Shown: in pieces, positions 40,671 through 49,383 of the stretch | How positions within the stretch are numbered: position 1 is the stretch's first letter | Layout of the letters: every line of letters begins with the position of its first letter | DNA from: Casp-actino8 sp965659595 | Lineage (GTDB): Bacteria > Actinomycetota > Acidimicrobiia > Acidimicrobiales > Ilumatobacteraceae | DNA length: 64,000 nt | Direction of reading: 5' to 3' | Assembly: GCA_965659595.1 (NCBI GenBank) | Contig: CBFHWN010000003.1 | Coordinates: 1 to 64,000 of the forward strand | The notes under the pieces: generated by a model | What the model saw: only the letters and a program-made list of their open reading frames with translations | The model's database searches: none | Told to the model about the DNA's origin: nothing | Program-made: the position numbers and the translations under genes

Positions 40671-42689
40671 TCAGAGTGTCGACAGATAGTCGTTGAGACG
40701 ACCCCCGACCAGATCGGCGGCATCGTCCGACGGATGATCGGTGTAGCTGTATAGGCGAACGTCGTTCACGATGTGATCGCACGTGTCGTCGCAGAACACA
40801 TCAGTGGCGTCGAAAACGGTGACGGACCCTTCGAAGTCGGCGGCGATGCGGTCGAGCATTGCCCGATATTTCTCGGTGTCGCTCAGGAACTGAATGCGGG
40901 TGGTCGTGCAGGCAGGGTTGTCGGTCACGAGAAGTGAGTTGAGGAATCCGATGGTCGAGCGTCGCTCCGAGCAGTCCTGCGGGGCGGCCAGAGCCGGATT
41001 GTCGACGTAGAGGACGACGTTCTTGTCACCGTCGACGAGTCGTCGAACCGTTTCGCGAAGAGCCGACTCGACCTTGCTGTAGAGCGGGCTGTCGGGCAGC
41101 CATGAGAATTCGGTCTCGACCGGGAATTCGAACATGGCCCGGACGGCTCCTTGCAGCACCACGACCTCGATGAGCGGATCGGCGACCACGGTGTCGACGG
41201 CCGGCACGATCAGTGGTTGGAAGCGCTCATGAGCTGGATCGTCGGAGATGAGGGGTACTGCCGACCCCAAGCCGAGAGTTCCGCCGAGGATGGTCCAGTA
41301 GCGATCGTCGACCGACGTACGCATGAAGCCGCCGATCAGCGTGGTTGCCTTGCTGTCTCCGATGAGGGCGTAGCTGGCCGAGCCGCGTACGTCGGTTCGG
41401 CAATCGGCGAAGAGTTCCTCGACGTCGAACGGAAGACCGCAGCCGAACGACGAGATCACGTCGATGTCGCGCACTTCACCCGGATCGATGGCGATGTTGA
41501 CGTCGTTGAATCGTCGTTGACCGATGCCATTCTGCTGGAAGGTGTACGCCCCTACACCGCCGATGATCGCTACGGCGGCGACGAGGCCGGCGACGACTGC
41601 TCGTCGATGCTGATTGAACCTCAGTGGGCGTTCGATCAACCGATAGGTGAGGTAGGCGAGGATCACCGAGAGAATCACTGCGCCGGTGCGCACCCCGGTC
41701 GAGGGAACGTCACTGGCGATGATGCGGGCGTAGACGAGGAGCGGCCAGTGCCAGAGATAGAGCGGGTACGAGATGAGTCCGATGCCGATCATCGTGCGAC
41801 GCGACAGCAGGTGACGCCCGCATACGGTGTTCGGACCGCTGGCGATCAGAAGTGCGGCTCCGACCGTGGGCGGAAGGGCGTTCCAGCCCGGGAAGGCACT
41901 GCCGCCGTCGAGCGTGAACATGGGAACGACGATCGACGCGAGTCCGACGACGGCCAGTGTGTCTCGCCTCGCCGTGCTCCACGTCGCGAGAAGCGGAGAC
42001 GATCGTCCGAACGACACGACGGCGAGGAGAGCGCCGATCAGCAGTTCCCAGAACCGGCTGATGGGGGAGTAGTACCCGCCCACCGAATCGAGCGCGAGAA
42101 GTCCGAGCACGAACGACGTGACGAGAAGGACGATCGTCGACACGACGACATTGGCACCGATGCGCCGTCCGAATCGGAACATTCCCCAGAGGAGAAGTGG
42201 CCACACGATGTAGAACTGCTCTTCGATACCGAGTGACCACAGGTGGACGAGCGGCTTCACTTCCGACGCCGTGTCGAAGTAGCCGGCCTCGGCCCAGAGG
42301 AGGAGATTCGACACGAAGAAGGCGCCACCGGCCACGTGCTTGCCGAGCTGTTCGAACTCCTTGTCGAAGAGCGACACCCAACCGAGCGCGTACGTCGCTG
42401 CGAGAACGATCGCTAGCGCCGGGAAGATGCGCCGAACGCGGCGATCGTAGAAACCCCGAATGGAGAACGAGTCGTTCGACAGACCACCGAGGATGTTGGT
42501 GGTGATGAGGAAGCCGGAGATGACGAAGAAGACGTCGACTCCGACGAAGCCCCCGGGAACCATCCAGGGAAAGGCGTGGAACAGAACAACCGAGCCGACG
42601 GCGATAGCACGCAGTCCGTCGATGTCGGGCCGATACACGTGTTCGACGTTCTTGGTTCCGGAGCTCACCACTCCAGGACTTTGCCACAC
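40671..42689 (-). CDS. OafA/YrhL-type acyltransferase with C-terminal SGNH-like domain
   Basis: This 672-residue membrane protein begins with the acyltransferase-3 block RPDIDGLRAIAVGSVVLFHAF and has about ten transmembrane segments to about residue 390. The extracytoplasmic domain follows, with SYALIGDSKATTLIGG (SGNH-like Ser) and SYTDHPSDDAA. Family members acetylate surface polysaccharide or peptidoglycan. GTG 42689 is the first start; GTG 42671/42668 (VVSSGTKNVEHVY) is also plausible. It lies 6 bp downstream of cydB. Confidence 0.87.
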   Translation of the reverse strand: MWQSPGVVSSGTKNVEHVYRPDIDGLRAIAVGSVVLFHAFPWMVPGGFVGVDVFFVISGFLITTNILGGLSNDSFSIRGFYDRRVRRIFPALAIVLAATYALGWVSLFDKEFEQLGKHVAGGAFFVSNLLLWAEAGYFDTASEVKPLVHLWSLGIEEQFYIVWPLLLWGMFRFGRRIGANVVVSTIVLLVTSFVLGLLALDSVGGYYSPISRFWELLIGALLAVVSFGRSSPLLATWSTARRDTLAVVGLASIVVPMFTLDGGSAFPGWNALPPTVGAALLIASGPNTVCGRHLLSRRTMIGIGLISYPLYLWHWPLLVYARIIASDVPSTGVRTGAVILSVILAYLTYRLIERPLRFNQHRRAVVAGLVAAVAIIGGVGAYTFQQNGIGQRRFNDVNIAIDPGEVRDIDVISSFGCGLPFDVEELFADCRTDVRGSASYALIGDSKATTLIGGFMRTSVDDRYWTILGGTLGLGSAVPLISDDPAHERFQPLIVPAVDTVVADPLIEVVVLQGAVRAMFEFPVETEFSWLPDSPLYSKVESALRETVRRLVDGDKNVVLYVDNPALAAPQDCSERRSTIGFLNSLLVTDNPACTTTRIQFLSDTEKYRAMLDRIAADFEGSVTVFDATDVFCDDTCDHIVNDVRLYSYTDHPSDDAADLVGGRLNDYLSTL

Positions 42690-42695
42690 CGAACT

Positions 42696-43697
42696 TCAGT
42701 TCTGGAGACTCTGATTCCTGCGATTCACCAAGTAGAGCAACCAGACCAGAGCCGGAACGGCCGTGACGGCGGCGAGGCCGAAGACGATCACCAATCCGAT
42801 CTGAGTGGGACGCGCACCGGCCACCTCGTCGAGAGTCGCATGGTCGATCAGGAAGTCGGGCCACTGTGCGACACCCCATCCGAGAAGCACCGTTCCGACG
42901 GCCACGGTGGCTCCGACGCGAGCCAGTGAATAGTTCTTTCGGTACAAGAGAACGATCGCACCGAATCCGGACACGGCGGCGAGAAGTGCCAGTGGCGCGG
43001 CTCGTCCTTGTAGACGATTGGTCAACGTTTCGGCATCGTTCGTGAGGAGCGGAACGGCGGCGAGAGCGATCACGCCGGTGATGGAGCCGCTCACTATGCC
43101 GCGCTTCGCGCAGTAGTCGGCGAGTTCTTCATGGCCGGCCCGACGTGCATCGGCGGCCAGATAGACGGCGGCGAGATAAGCGGCCGTACCGACGGCGAGG
43201 ATTCCTCCGACCCATGACGTGGGTCCGGTCCAGACCGAGACGTCGCTCGTGCCATCGAGGGTGACGCGCCCGCTCGCGATGGCACCGGCGATCATGCCCA
43301 AGAAGAACGGTGTGATGAACGACGACAGCGCAAACGCCGCTCCGAACACACGTGCCCATCGAAGATCTTCGCTGAACTTGCGGAAGGCAAAACCGGATCC
43401 TCGCAACACGATGCCGAGGCCGACGAGCATCCATGGCACCCACATAGTGTTCATGACGGCTGTGAAGCCGGTGGGGAAGGCACTCCACATGAACACCAGT
43501 ACGTAGACGAGCCACACGTGGTTGGCCTCCCATACCGGGCCGATGCTGTGATCGACCTGGGTGCGAAGTGCGGCACCATGCTCGGCATCGCCGGCGAGAA
43601 GGTCCCACATGCCACTGCCGTAGTCGGCACCACCGAAGACCCCGTAGGCGACGACGCCGACGAACATCAGGGCGGCGACGAGATCGACGAGGCTCAT
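42696..43697 (-). CDS. cydB: Cytochrome bd-type quinol oxidase subunit II
   Basis: This 333-residue protein of about eight hydrophobic segments is CydB. GPVWEANHVWLVYVLVFMWSAFPTGF and the N-terminal GVFGGADYGSG are diagnostic. With CydA it reduces oxygen at low tension and does not pump protons. Start ATG 43697 overlaps the cydA stop (ATGA). Confidence 0.93.
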   Translation of the reverse strand: MSLVDLVAALMFVGVVAYGVFGGADYGSGMWDLLAGDAEHGAALRTQVDHSIGPVWEANHVWLVYVLVFMWSAFPTGFTAVMNTMWVPWMLVGLGIVLRGSGFAFRKFSEDLRWARVFGAAFALSSFITPFFLGMIAGAIASGRVTLDGTSDVSVWTGPTSWVGGILAVGTAAYLAAVYLAADARRAGHEELADYCAKRGIVSGSITGVIALAAVPLLTNDAETLTNRLQGRAAPLALLAAVSGFGAIVLLYRKNYSLARVGATVAVGTVLLGWGVAQWPDFLIDHATLDEVAGARPTQIGLVIVFGLAAVTAVPALVWLLYLVNRRNQSLQN

Positions 43698-45049
43698 CGG
43701 GCTACCACTTCCGGTGAATAGGGGCTGGGAAGAGCGTCGCCTTCACCGCGTCGCCAGCGCGATGACATCGATCTGATCACGGCGAAGGCGGCGATTCCCA
43801 TTGCGGTGTACACGACGATCGTGGCGGTGAGCGTGATCCACACGTTGGAATTGGTGGTGACTGCTTCGTCGACGGTCATCACCTCGTGGGCGATCCATGG
43901 CTGCCGGCCCACTTCGGTGGTGATCCAACCCGTCTGCAGGGCGATCACGGCGAGTACACCCGAGATCGACAGGAAGCCGAGAGAGCGTGGCGAGTCGATC
44001 AGTGATCGTCGTCGTCGCTCTCGCCACCAGAACCACACCGAGAAAGCGGCGAGGAGAGTTCCGATTCCGATCATGGTCTGGAACGACAAGTGCACGATGT
44101 TGACGGGAGGAGTCGTTTCGGGAGTGAGTTGATCGAGTCCGGGAATCTCGGCGTTCGGACTGTTGCCGGCGAGGATCGAGCCGAGTAGCGGAATCTCGAT
44201 CGCCCCGACGACCTCTCCGTCGATCAAGACACCGCCGATTCGCAGCGGTGCTCTCGTCTCGGTTTCGGTGGCCAGTTCCATGGCAGCGAGTTTGGAAGGT
44301 TGTTCGTCGGCCAGTCGCAGACCCGAGAAGTGGCCGACGACCGGTTGAACCACGGCGGCCAATCCAGCGATTGCCAGCGCGTAGCGAAGACCCATGCGGT
44401 GTCGGCGATCGTCACGTCCCTTTCGAATGGCGAAGGCATAGACGCCGGCTACGACGAAGCCGACGACCATGTAGGCGGCCACGAACATGTGGAGGGCCAT
44501 CCCCCACACGGCACTGTTGAACATTGCGGCGAGCGGATCGACGTCGGTGACCTGACCGTTCTCGAGAGTGAATCCGGTGGGTGCATTCATCCAGGCATTG
44601 ACCGCCATGATGCAGAAGGTTCCGAACGCTCCCGACACCATGATCGGAATCAGCGTCTTCAGGTGCACCGATGGTGGAAGGCGGTCCCAGCCGTACAGAT
44701 AGATGCCGAGGAACACTGCCTCGAGAAAGAAGGCGATTCCCTCGAGTGCGAACGGGAGTCCGATCACGTCGCCGTACGTCGACATGAGACCGGGCCACAG
44801 CAGTCCCATTTCGAAGCTGAGGATCGTCCCACTCACGGCGCCTACGGCGAACAGAACGGCGGCGACCTTCGACCAGCGACGGGCCAGTGTGAGGGCATCG
44901 GCGTCGTTCTTCTTCAGTCCACGACGATGCAGAAGGTAGATGAGGAAAGGAAAAGCCACCCCGAAACACGAGAGCACGATGTGGAATCCGAGCGAGAGCG
45001 CCATCTGGTAGCGCGCCGCCATGAGAGTGTCGACAGCGAACATTTCCAT
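43694..45049 (-). CDS. cydA: Cytochrome bd-type quinol oxidase subunit I
   Basis: This 451-residue protein carries the hemes of the bd oxidase. Seen are the first-helix RYQMALSLGFHIVLSCFG with a heme-ligand His and the quinone-site GRQPWIAHE. The Q-loop is short. ATG 45049 is used because TAAGGT lies 8 nt upstream; the longer frame to 45136 runs into the divergent gene's promoter. No cydCD is seen here. Confidence 0.93.
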   Translation of the reverse strand: MEMFAVDTLMAARYQMALSLGFHIVLSCFGVAFPFLIYLLHRRGLKKNDADALTLARRWSKVAAVLFAVGAVSGTILSFEMGLLWPGLMSTYGDVIGLPFALEGIAFFLEAVFLGIYLYGWDRLPPSVHLKTLIPIMVSGAFGTFCIMAVNAWMNAPTGFTLENGQVTDVDPLAAMFNSAVWGMALHMFVAAYMVVGFVVAGVYAFAIRKGRDDRRHRMGLRYALAIAGLAAVVQPVVGHFSGLRLADEQPSKLAAMELATETETRAPLRIGGVLIDGEVVGAIEIPLLGSILAGNSPNAEIPGLDQLTPETTPPVNIVHLSFQTMIGIGTLLAAFSVWFWWRERRRRSLIDSPRSLGFLSISGVLAVIALQTGWITTEVGRQPWIAHEVMTVDEAVTTNSNVWITLTATIVVYTAMGIAAFAVIRSMSSRWRRGEGDALPSPYSPEVVAR

Positions 45050-45057
45050 CGGAGGTG

Positions 45058-45063
45058 ACCTTA
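45058..45063 (-). promoter_or_regulatory. -10 element, near-leaderless promoter (cydAB)
   Basis: TAAGGT on the minus strand lies 8 nt before ATG 45049. Confidence 0.45.
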
Positions 45064-45105
45064 GGCGACGTCGACTCGTCGTCGGTTTCCCGTTCACTTT
45101 CTCCA

Positions 45106-45111
45106 TAGCCT
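45106..45111 (+). promoter_or_regulatory. -10 element of a leaderless promoter (DUF2071 gene)
   Basis: TAGCCT lies 6 nt before ATG 45118. Confidence 0.5.
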
Positions 45112-45117
45112 CACGGC

Positions 45118-45837
45118 ATGGATCGACAAATGTCACCGGAATGCCCCGACCCGGTGACCTTCGCCGTCATGCGCCAGGAGTGGCGAGATCTCGCCTACGT
45201 TCACTGGCGATACGAGCCCTCGGTGGTGCAGGCGTTGCTACCCGAGCAACTCACCGTCGACACCTTCGATGGTTCGGCGTGGGTCGGCTTGATTCCGTTC
45301 TCGATGCGCAACATCGGCTTGCCGCACGGACCATCGTTTCCGTACTTCGGTTCCTTTCCCGAGATCAATGTTCGGACCTACGTGATCAAGGACGGTCGTC
45401 CAGGTGTGTGGTTCTTCTCGCTCGACGTGAATCGATTTCTTCCCGCTGTCGTCGCGCGTCTCACCTACCGGTTGCCGTATTGCTGGGGTCGAGCGAGCCA
45501 CGAAGTCGGTGGCGAGACGTGGACCACTCGTGTTCATCGTCGTTGGCCGCGTGCGGTCGAACCGATCGAGATCGTGTTGCACCCAGGAGAGGCGATCGAG
45601 CCCGACGATCTCGACCATTTCCTCACTGCTCGATGGGGTTTGTATTCCCGAACGAGAGGCGGGGTTCGCTATGCCCCGGTCGATCACGAGCCGTGGCCGC
45701 TGCGGGCGGCCCGGTTGGAGCACGCCGACACGAGTTTGGTGACGGCGGCCGGCCTCCCCGAGCCGAACGGGGAAACTCACGTGCGTTGTTCGCCGGGGGT
45801 CAGTGTTCGGATCGGTCGACCACGACGGGTTCACTGA
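45118..45837 (+). CDS. DUF2071 (YqjF-like) protein
   Basis: This 239-residue cytoplasmic protein is of the YqjF family (AYVHWRYEPSVVQALLPEQL, WVGLIPFSMRN, FPEINVRTYV). The family resembles acetoacetate-decarboxylase-like folds, but the function is not known. It is divergent from cydA. Downstream is the ars operon, 63 bp away. Confidence 0.82.
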   Translation: MDRQMSPECPDPVTFAVMRQEWRDLAYVHWRYEPSVVQALLPEQLTVDTFDGSAWVGLIPFSMRNIGLPHGPSFPYFGSFPEINVRTYVIKDGRPGVWFFSLDVNRFLPAVVARLTYRLPYCWGRASHEVGGETWTTRVHRRWPRAVEPIEIVLHPGEAIEPDDLDHFLTARWGLYSRTRGGVRYAPVDHEPWPLRAARLEHADTSLVTAAGLPEPNGETHVRCSPGVSVRIGRPRRVH

Positions 45838-45844
45838 GTTCATC

Positions 45845-45881
45845 GAACGTTCACTCCGCCGAAAGTGCCTCAATGAACGTT
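45845..45881. promoter_or_regulatory. Two GAACGTT repeats, candidate ArsR operator
   Basis: GAACGTT occurs at 45845-45851 and 45875-45881, 30 bp apart (about three helical turns). The second copy lies within CTCAA-N6-TTGAG directly before the -10 of the arsR gene. Confidence 0.45.
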
Positions 45882-45887
45882 GAGACA

Positions 45888-45893
45888 TAATCT
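45888..45893 (+). promoter_or_regulatory. -10 element of a leaderless promoter (ars operon)
   Basis: TAATCT lies 7 nt before GTG 45901, immediately after the candidate operator. Confidence 0.55.
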
Positions 45894-45900
45894 CGGGGTC

Positions 45901-46563
45901 GTGGATCTGAACCGCCGAGCCTCTCGCTTCGCCGCCCTGGGCGATACGTCTCGGCTGAAAATCGTCGATGCACTGGCAGCGGGCGATCACTCACCCGGAG
46001 ACCTGGCCGATCTCACGGGCTGCGACTCCAATCTGCTGGCCCATCACCTGCGCATCTTGGAGGAGTCGGGCCTCGTCAGGAGAGTGAAGTCGCAGGGCGA
46101 CGGTCGCCGTCGCTACGTCCAGTTGACGCCTGGCGCCGTCGAAGGTCTGTTACCAGCGGTTGTGGGAACGTCACGACGCCGTGCGCTGTTCGTCTGCACC
46201 CGTAATTCGGCGAGGAGTCAGCTGGCGGCTGCGATCTGGAAGTCGGTCGGCGCCGGAGACGCCGAGTCGGCCGGCACACATCCGGCCGATCGAGTTCATC
46301 CCGGCGCTGTGGCGGCGGCCGGACGTCTGGGCCTCACCTTGGACGGCATCGTTCCGAAGCACCTCGACGAGGTCGGCGTCGACGCCGATGTGGTGATCAC
46401 GGTGTGCGACGAAGCACGTGAAGAGATCGAACCGCCGGCGACGTGGATTCATTGGTCGATCCCGGATCCGGTGAGATCGGGTCGGGCGTCGGTCTTCGAT
46501 GCCACGGCACGCGAACTCGTCCGACGCGTACAGATGCTGCGAGGAATCGAGGAGATCACATGA
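45901..46563 (+). CDS. ArsR repressor fused to a low-molecular-weight phosphatase-type arsenate reductase
   Basis: This 220-residue fusion has an ArsR winged-helix domain (residues 1-85, SNLLAHHLRILEESGLV recognition region). An LMW-PTP/ArsC domain follows with C99-TRNSA-R105 (CX5R) and a later DP motif (SIPDPVRSG). ArsC domains reduce arsenate. The usual As(III) triad C-x-C-D-x-x-C of ArsR is missing; only C41 is in this region, so sensing may differ. The stop overlaps the GAPDH gene (ATGA). GTG 45901 is used, not the ORF's earlier codon at 45880. Confidence 0.88.
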   Translation: MDLNRRASRFAALGDTSRLKIVDALAAGDHSPGDLADLTGCDSNLLAHHLRILEESGLVRRVKSQGDGRRRYVQLTPGAVEGLLPAVVGTSRRRALFVCTRNSARSQLAAAIWKSVGAGDAESAGTHPADRVHPGAVAAAGRLGLTLDGIVPKHLDEVGVDADVVITVCDEAREEIEPPATWIHWSIPDPVRSGRASVFDATARELVRRVQMLRGIEEIT

Positions 46564-47579
46564 CGACCACACGAATCGGGATCAACGGCTTCGGACGTAT
46601 GGGTCGTCTGGCCGTTCGCGCCTTGCGTCACCATCCCGATCTCGAGCTCGTCCATGTGAACGAGATCAAGGGGGGAGTGGAAGCGGCCGTTCATCTCCTT
46701 CAGTTCGACACGGTGCACGGACGATACGACGGCAACGTGTCGATCGAAGGTGAGTCGATGATCGTCGACGGTCGCCGAGTCGGGTTCTCCGAATACTCAC
46801 GCCCTGAGGAGATCCCGTGGGCCGACCTCGGAGTCGACGTGGTCGTCGAATCGTCGGGCACGTTCAAGACGGTCACCGACATCGAGCCCCATCTCACCAA
46901 CGGCGCCCGCTCGGTCGTGGTCGCCTGTCCGGTGAAGGACCCGACCGTGCTGAACGTCGTGATGGGCTGCAACGATCATCTGTACGACCCGCAACACCAC
47001 CGAATCGTGACGGCTGCCTCGTGCACTACGAACTCGCTTGCGCCCGTGGTGAAGGTGCTGCTCGAAGAGTTCGGGATCGAACGAGGGGCCATCACCACGA
47101 TTCACGACGTCACGAATACGCAGGTGATCGTCGACGCTCCGCACAAGGACCTGCGTCGAGCTCGTTCAGCTCTCAATTCACTGGTTCCAACCTCCACCGG
47201 ATCGGCGACGGCGATCACGATGATCTATCCCGAACTCGCCGGAAAGCTCAACGGAACGGCGGTGCGCGTGCCTCTCCTCAATGCGTCGCTCACTGATTGC
47301 ACCTTCTCCATGTCGCGTGACGTGACCGTTGACGAGGTGAACGCCGCGCTCGAACGAGCAGCATCTGGTTCGCTGGCCGGAATTCTCGGCTTCGAAACTC
47401 GTCCTTTGGTGTCGGCCGACTACGTGAACGACACCCGATCGGGCATCGTCGATGCTCTGTCGACCATGGTGGTCGACGGCCGTTTGCTCAAACTGCTCGT
47501 CTGGTACGACAACGAATATGGCTACGCCCACCGCATGGTCGAGCTGGCCGACAAAGTCGCGCGAGCGGTGAACGCGTGA
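46560..47579 (+). CDS. gapdh: Glyceraldehyde-3-phosphate dehydrogenase of the ArsJ type
   Basis: This 339-residue GAPDH has NAD loop GINGFGRMGR and catalytic Cys C155 in AASCTTN. In ars operons of this type the enzyme uses arsenate in place of phosphate to make 1-arseno-3-phosphoglycerate, which ArsJ exports. The placement between an ArsR-ArsC gene and arsJ, with ATGA and GTGA overlaps, supports this over a glycolytic role. Glycolytic activity cannot be excluded. Confidence 0.9.
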   Translation: MTTTRIGINGFGRMGRLAVRALRHHPDLELVHVNEIKGGVEAAVHLLQFDTVHGRYDGNVSIEGESMIVDGRRVGFSEYSRPEEIPWADLGVDVVVESSGTFKTVTDIEPHLTNGARSVVVACPVKDPTVLNVVMGCNDHLYDPQHHRIVTAASCTTNSLAPVVKVLLEEFGIERGAITTIHDVTNTQVIVDAPHKDLRRARSALNSLVPTSTGSATAITMIYPELAGKLNGTAVRVPLLNASLTDCTFSMSRDVTVDEVNAALERAASGSLAGILGFETRPLVSADYVNDTRSGIVDALSTMVVDGRLLKLLVWYDNEYGYAHRMVELADKVARAVNA

Positions 47580-48808
47580 AGTTGCGCAACTACGTCCTGG
47601 TGACGGCTGGCTATTGGGTCTTCACCCTCACCGACGGTGCGCTGCGGATGCTCGTTCTTTTGCATTTCAACGATCTCGGGTACTCGGCCGTCGCCATCGC
47701 CTTCCTCTTCCTCGCCTACGAGTTCATGGGGATCCTCACCAACCTCCTGGGCGGTTGGGTGGGGGCGCGCAAGGGTCTCAACCGCACCTTGGTCGGTGGA
47801 CTGGTTCTGCAGATGGTCGCCTTGTCGGCGCTCACGCTCGAAGATCCGTCGTGGGAGCGGTGGCTGTCGGTTCTCTTCGTGATGGCCATGCAGGCGCTAT
47901 CCGGAGTTGCGAAGGATCTCACGAAGATGAGTTCGAAGAGTGCGGTGAAGACGGTGGCTGGCGACGGATCACTCTTCCGGATGGTGGCGATCCTCACTGG
48001 TTCGAAGAATGCTCTGAAAGGAGTGGGTTTCTTCCTCGGATCGGCCTTGCTCGCCACGCTCGGTTACGACGGCTCGCTCCGGGTCATGGTCGCCGCTCTC
48101 GGTGTGACGGTCGTTCTCCTTCTCGTCATGTTGAACGAGGACATCGGTAAGTCGAAGCGCAAGCCCAAGCTCACGTCACTGCTCTCGAAGTCGGATGCCA
48201 TCAACAAACTGTCTTTCGCGCGCTTCTTCCTATTCGGATCGCGCGACATCTGGTTCGTGGTCGCCGTACCCGTGTTCTTGGCCGAGCAGTTGAACTGGTC
48301 CCACGAAGGAGTTGGCGGATTTCTGGCGGCCTGGGTGATCGGTTACGGGATCGTCCAATCGTCGGCGCCGAAGTTGCTCACCTCTGGTGGTCGAGTCGTC
48401 GACGAGAGTCGGGCTACTCGCTCGTGGGCTCTCGTGTTGGCCGTCGTATGCGTAGCGATCGCAATTCCGGTCACCATCGAGTGGGGTGTGACACCAGCTG
48501 TCGTCGGAGGATTGATCGTGTTCGGTGCCGCTTTTGCGATGAACTCCTCACTGCACTCGTTTCTGGTGCTCGCCTTCGCCGATGACGATGATGTCGCGCT
48601 CGACGTCGGCTTCTACTACTCGGCCAATGCCGCCGGACGTCTCGTCGGGACGTTGTTGAGCGGTGCTCTGTACGTGTGGGGAGGGTTGGCGCTCGCGTTG
48701 TGGGGATCGGTTGCGTTCGTGGTCGCAACATGGTTGGCGGCTCGACGACTTCCACCGCTTCCCGCTGGAACAGCGGTGTCACTCGCCGACGTGGACGGTG
48801 GGGACTGA
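47576..48808 (+). CDS. arsJ: ArsJ organoarsenical efflux permease (MFS)
   Basis: This 410-residue major facilitator has about ten to twelve hydrophobic segments. The start NYVLVTAGYWVFTLTDGALRM and the block VGARKGLNRTLVGG match ArsJ proteins, as do LTGSKNALKGVGFFLG and LFGSRDIWFVVAVPVFL. ArsJ exports 1-arseno-3-phosphoglycerate, which then decays to arsenate outside. GTG start overlaps the GAPDH stop. Confidence 0.9.
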   Translation: MKLRNYVLVTAGYWVFTLTDGALRMLVLLHFNDLGYSAVAIAFLFLAYEFMGILTNLLGGWVGARKGLNRTLVGGLVLQMVALSALTLEDPSWERWLSVLFVMAMQALSGVAKDLTKMSSKSAVKTVAGDGSLFRMVAILTGSKNALKGVGFFLGSALLATLGYDGSLRVMVAALGVTVVLLLVMLNEDIGKSKRKPKLTSLLSKSDAINKLSFARFFLFGSRDIWFVVAVPVFLAEQLNWSHEGVGGFLAAWVIGYGIVQSSAPKLLTSGGRVVDESRATRSWALVLAVVCVAIAIPVTIEWGVTPAVVGGLIVFGAAFAMNSSLHSFLVLAFADDDDVALDVGFYYSANAAGRLVGTLLSGALYVWGGLALALWGSVAFVVATWLAARRLPPLPAGTAVSLADVDGGD

Positions 48809-48812
48809 TCGG

Positions 48813-48818
48813 TAGCCT
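48813..48818 (+). promoter_or_regulatory. Possible -10 element for tRNA-Lys
   Basis: TAGCCT lies 54 bp upstream of tRNA-Lys. No coding start matches it. Confidence 0.3.
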
Positions 48819-48871
48819 TGGGTCGACCATGTGGTCGTCCTGGACATCCGTCCGACGACGACTCCGTCGTT

Positions 48872-48944
48872 GCCCCTTTAGCTCAGTCGGTAGAGCAGCG
48901 GACTTTTAATCCGTGGGTCCAGGGTTCGAGCCCCTGAGGGGGCA
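48872..48944 (+). tRNA. tRNA-Lys (anticodon TTT)
   Basis: This is a 73-nt cloverleaf. The acceptor GCCCCTT pairs with AGGGGGC, the anticodon loop is CTTTTAA, and the T-loop GTTCGAG is present. Discriminator A; CCA is not encoded. The convergent glyoxalase-like gene ends one base after it. Confidence 0.95.
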
Positions 48945-49379
48945 CTAGGTCAGGTCACTGAACGGATTGTGGGCTATCTCCCACAGATGGCCGTCGGGGT
49001 CGGCGAAGTAGCCGGAGTATCCGCCCCATTCGGTGGCCTCGGGTGTCTTCACCACTCGGGCGCCCATCGCTACCGCTTCGGCGAACACACGGTCGACATC
49101 GGTTCGAGTCGGCTCATTGTGGGCCAGGGTGACTCCCCGGAATGAGGTTGTGACGGCATCGGGTTCGACTGGATCGACGACTCCAGCGTCGTTCGCCAGA
49201 TCCGACCTCGGGAACAGCGCCAACCACGGGCCGTCCTGACCGCCGTTGTCGAGTTCGAAGAACACGATTCCTTGCGCAGGGTCGTAGTTCGGGCATTCGA
49301 ATCCGAGTGCCATGTAGAAAGCGCGAGATACCTCGAGGTCGGTCACCCCGAGGGTGATCAGTGAGACCTTGGGCTTCAT
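48945..49379 (-). CDS. Glyoxalase/VOC superfamily protein
   Basis: This 144-residue protein of paired beta-alpha-beta-beta-beta modules is a VOC member: LITLGVTDLEVSRAFYMALGF, then the second half ending GYFADPDGHLWEIAHNP. The terminal Glu of the last motif is a likely metal ligand. Substrate unknown. ATG 49379 has TACCGT 6 nt upstream. Confidence 0.85.
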   Translation of the reverse strand: MKPKVSLITLGVTDLEVSRAFYMALGFECPNYDPAQGIVFFELDNGGQDGPWLALFPRSDLANDAGVVDPVEPDAVTTSFRGVTLAHNEPTRTDVDRVFAEAVAMGARVVKTPEATEWGGYSGYFADPDGHLWEIAHNPFSDLT

Positions 49380-49383
49380 GCGG

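Noticed and set aside
41151..42236. Plus-strand frame (361 codons) opposite the acyltransferase gene
   Set aside because: Its charged, repetitive composition is a codon-usage shadow of the minus-strand membrane protein.
48829..48909. Short ATG frame (about 26 codons) running into tRNA-Lys
   Set aside because: It overlaps the tRNA gene, and TAGCCT upstream is better explained as a tRNA promoter.
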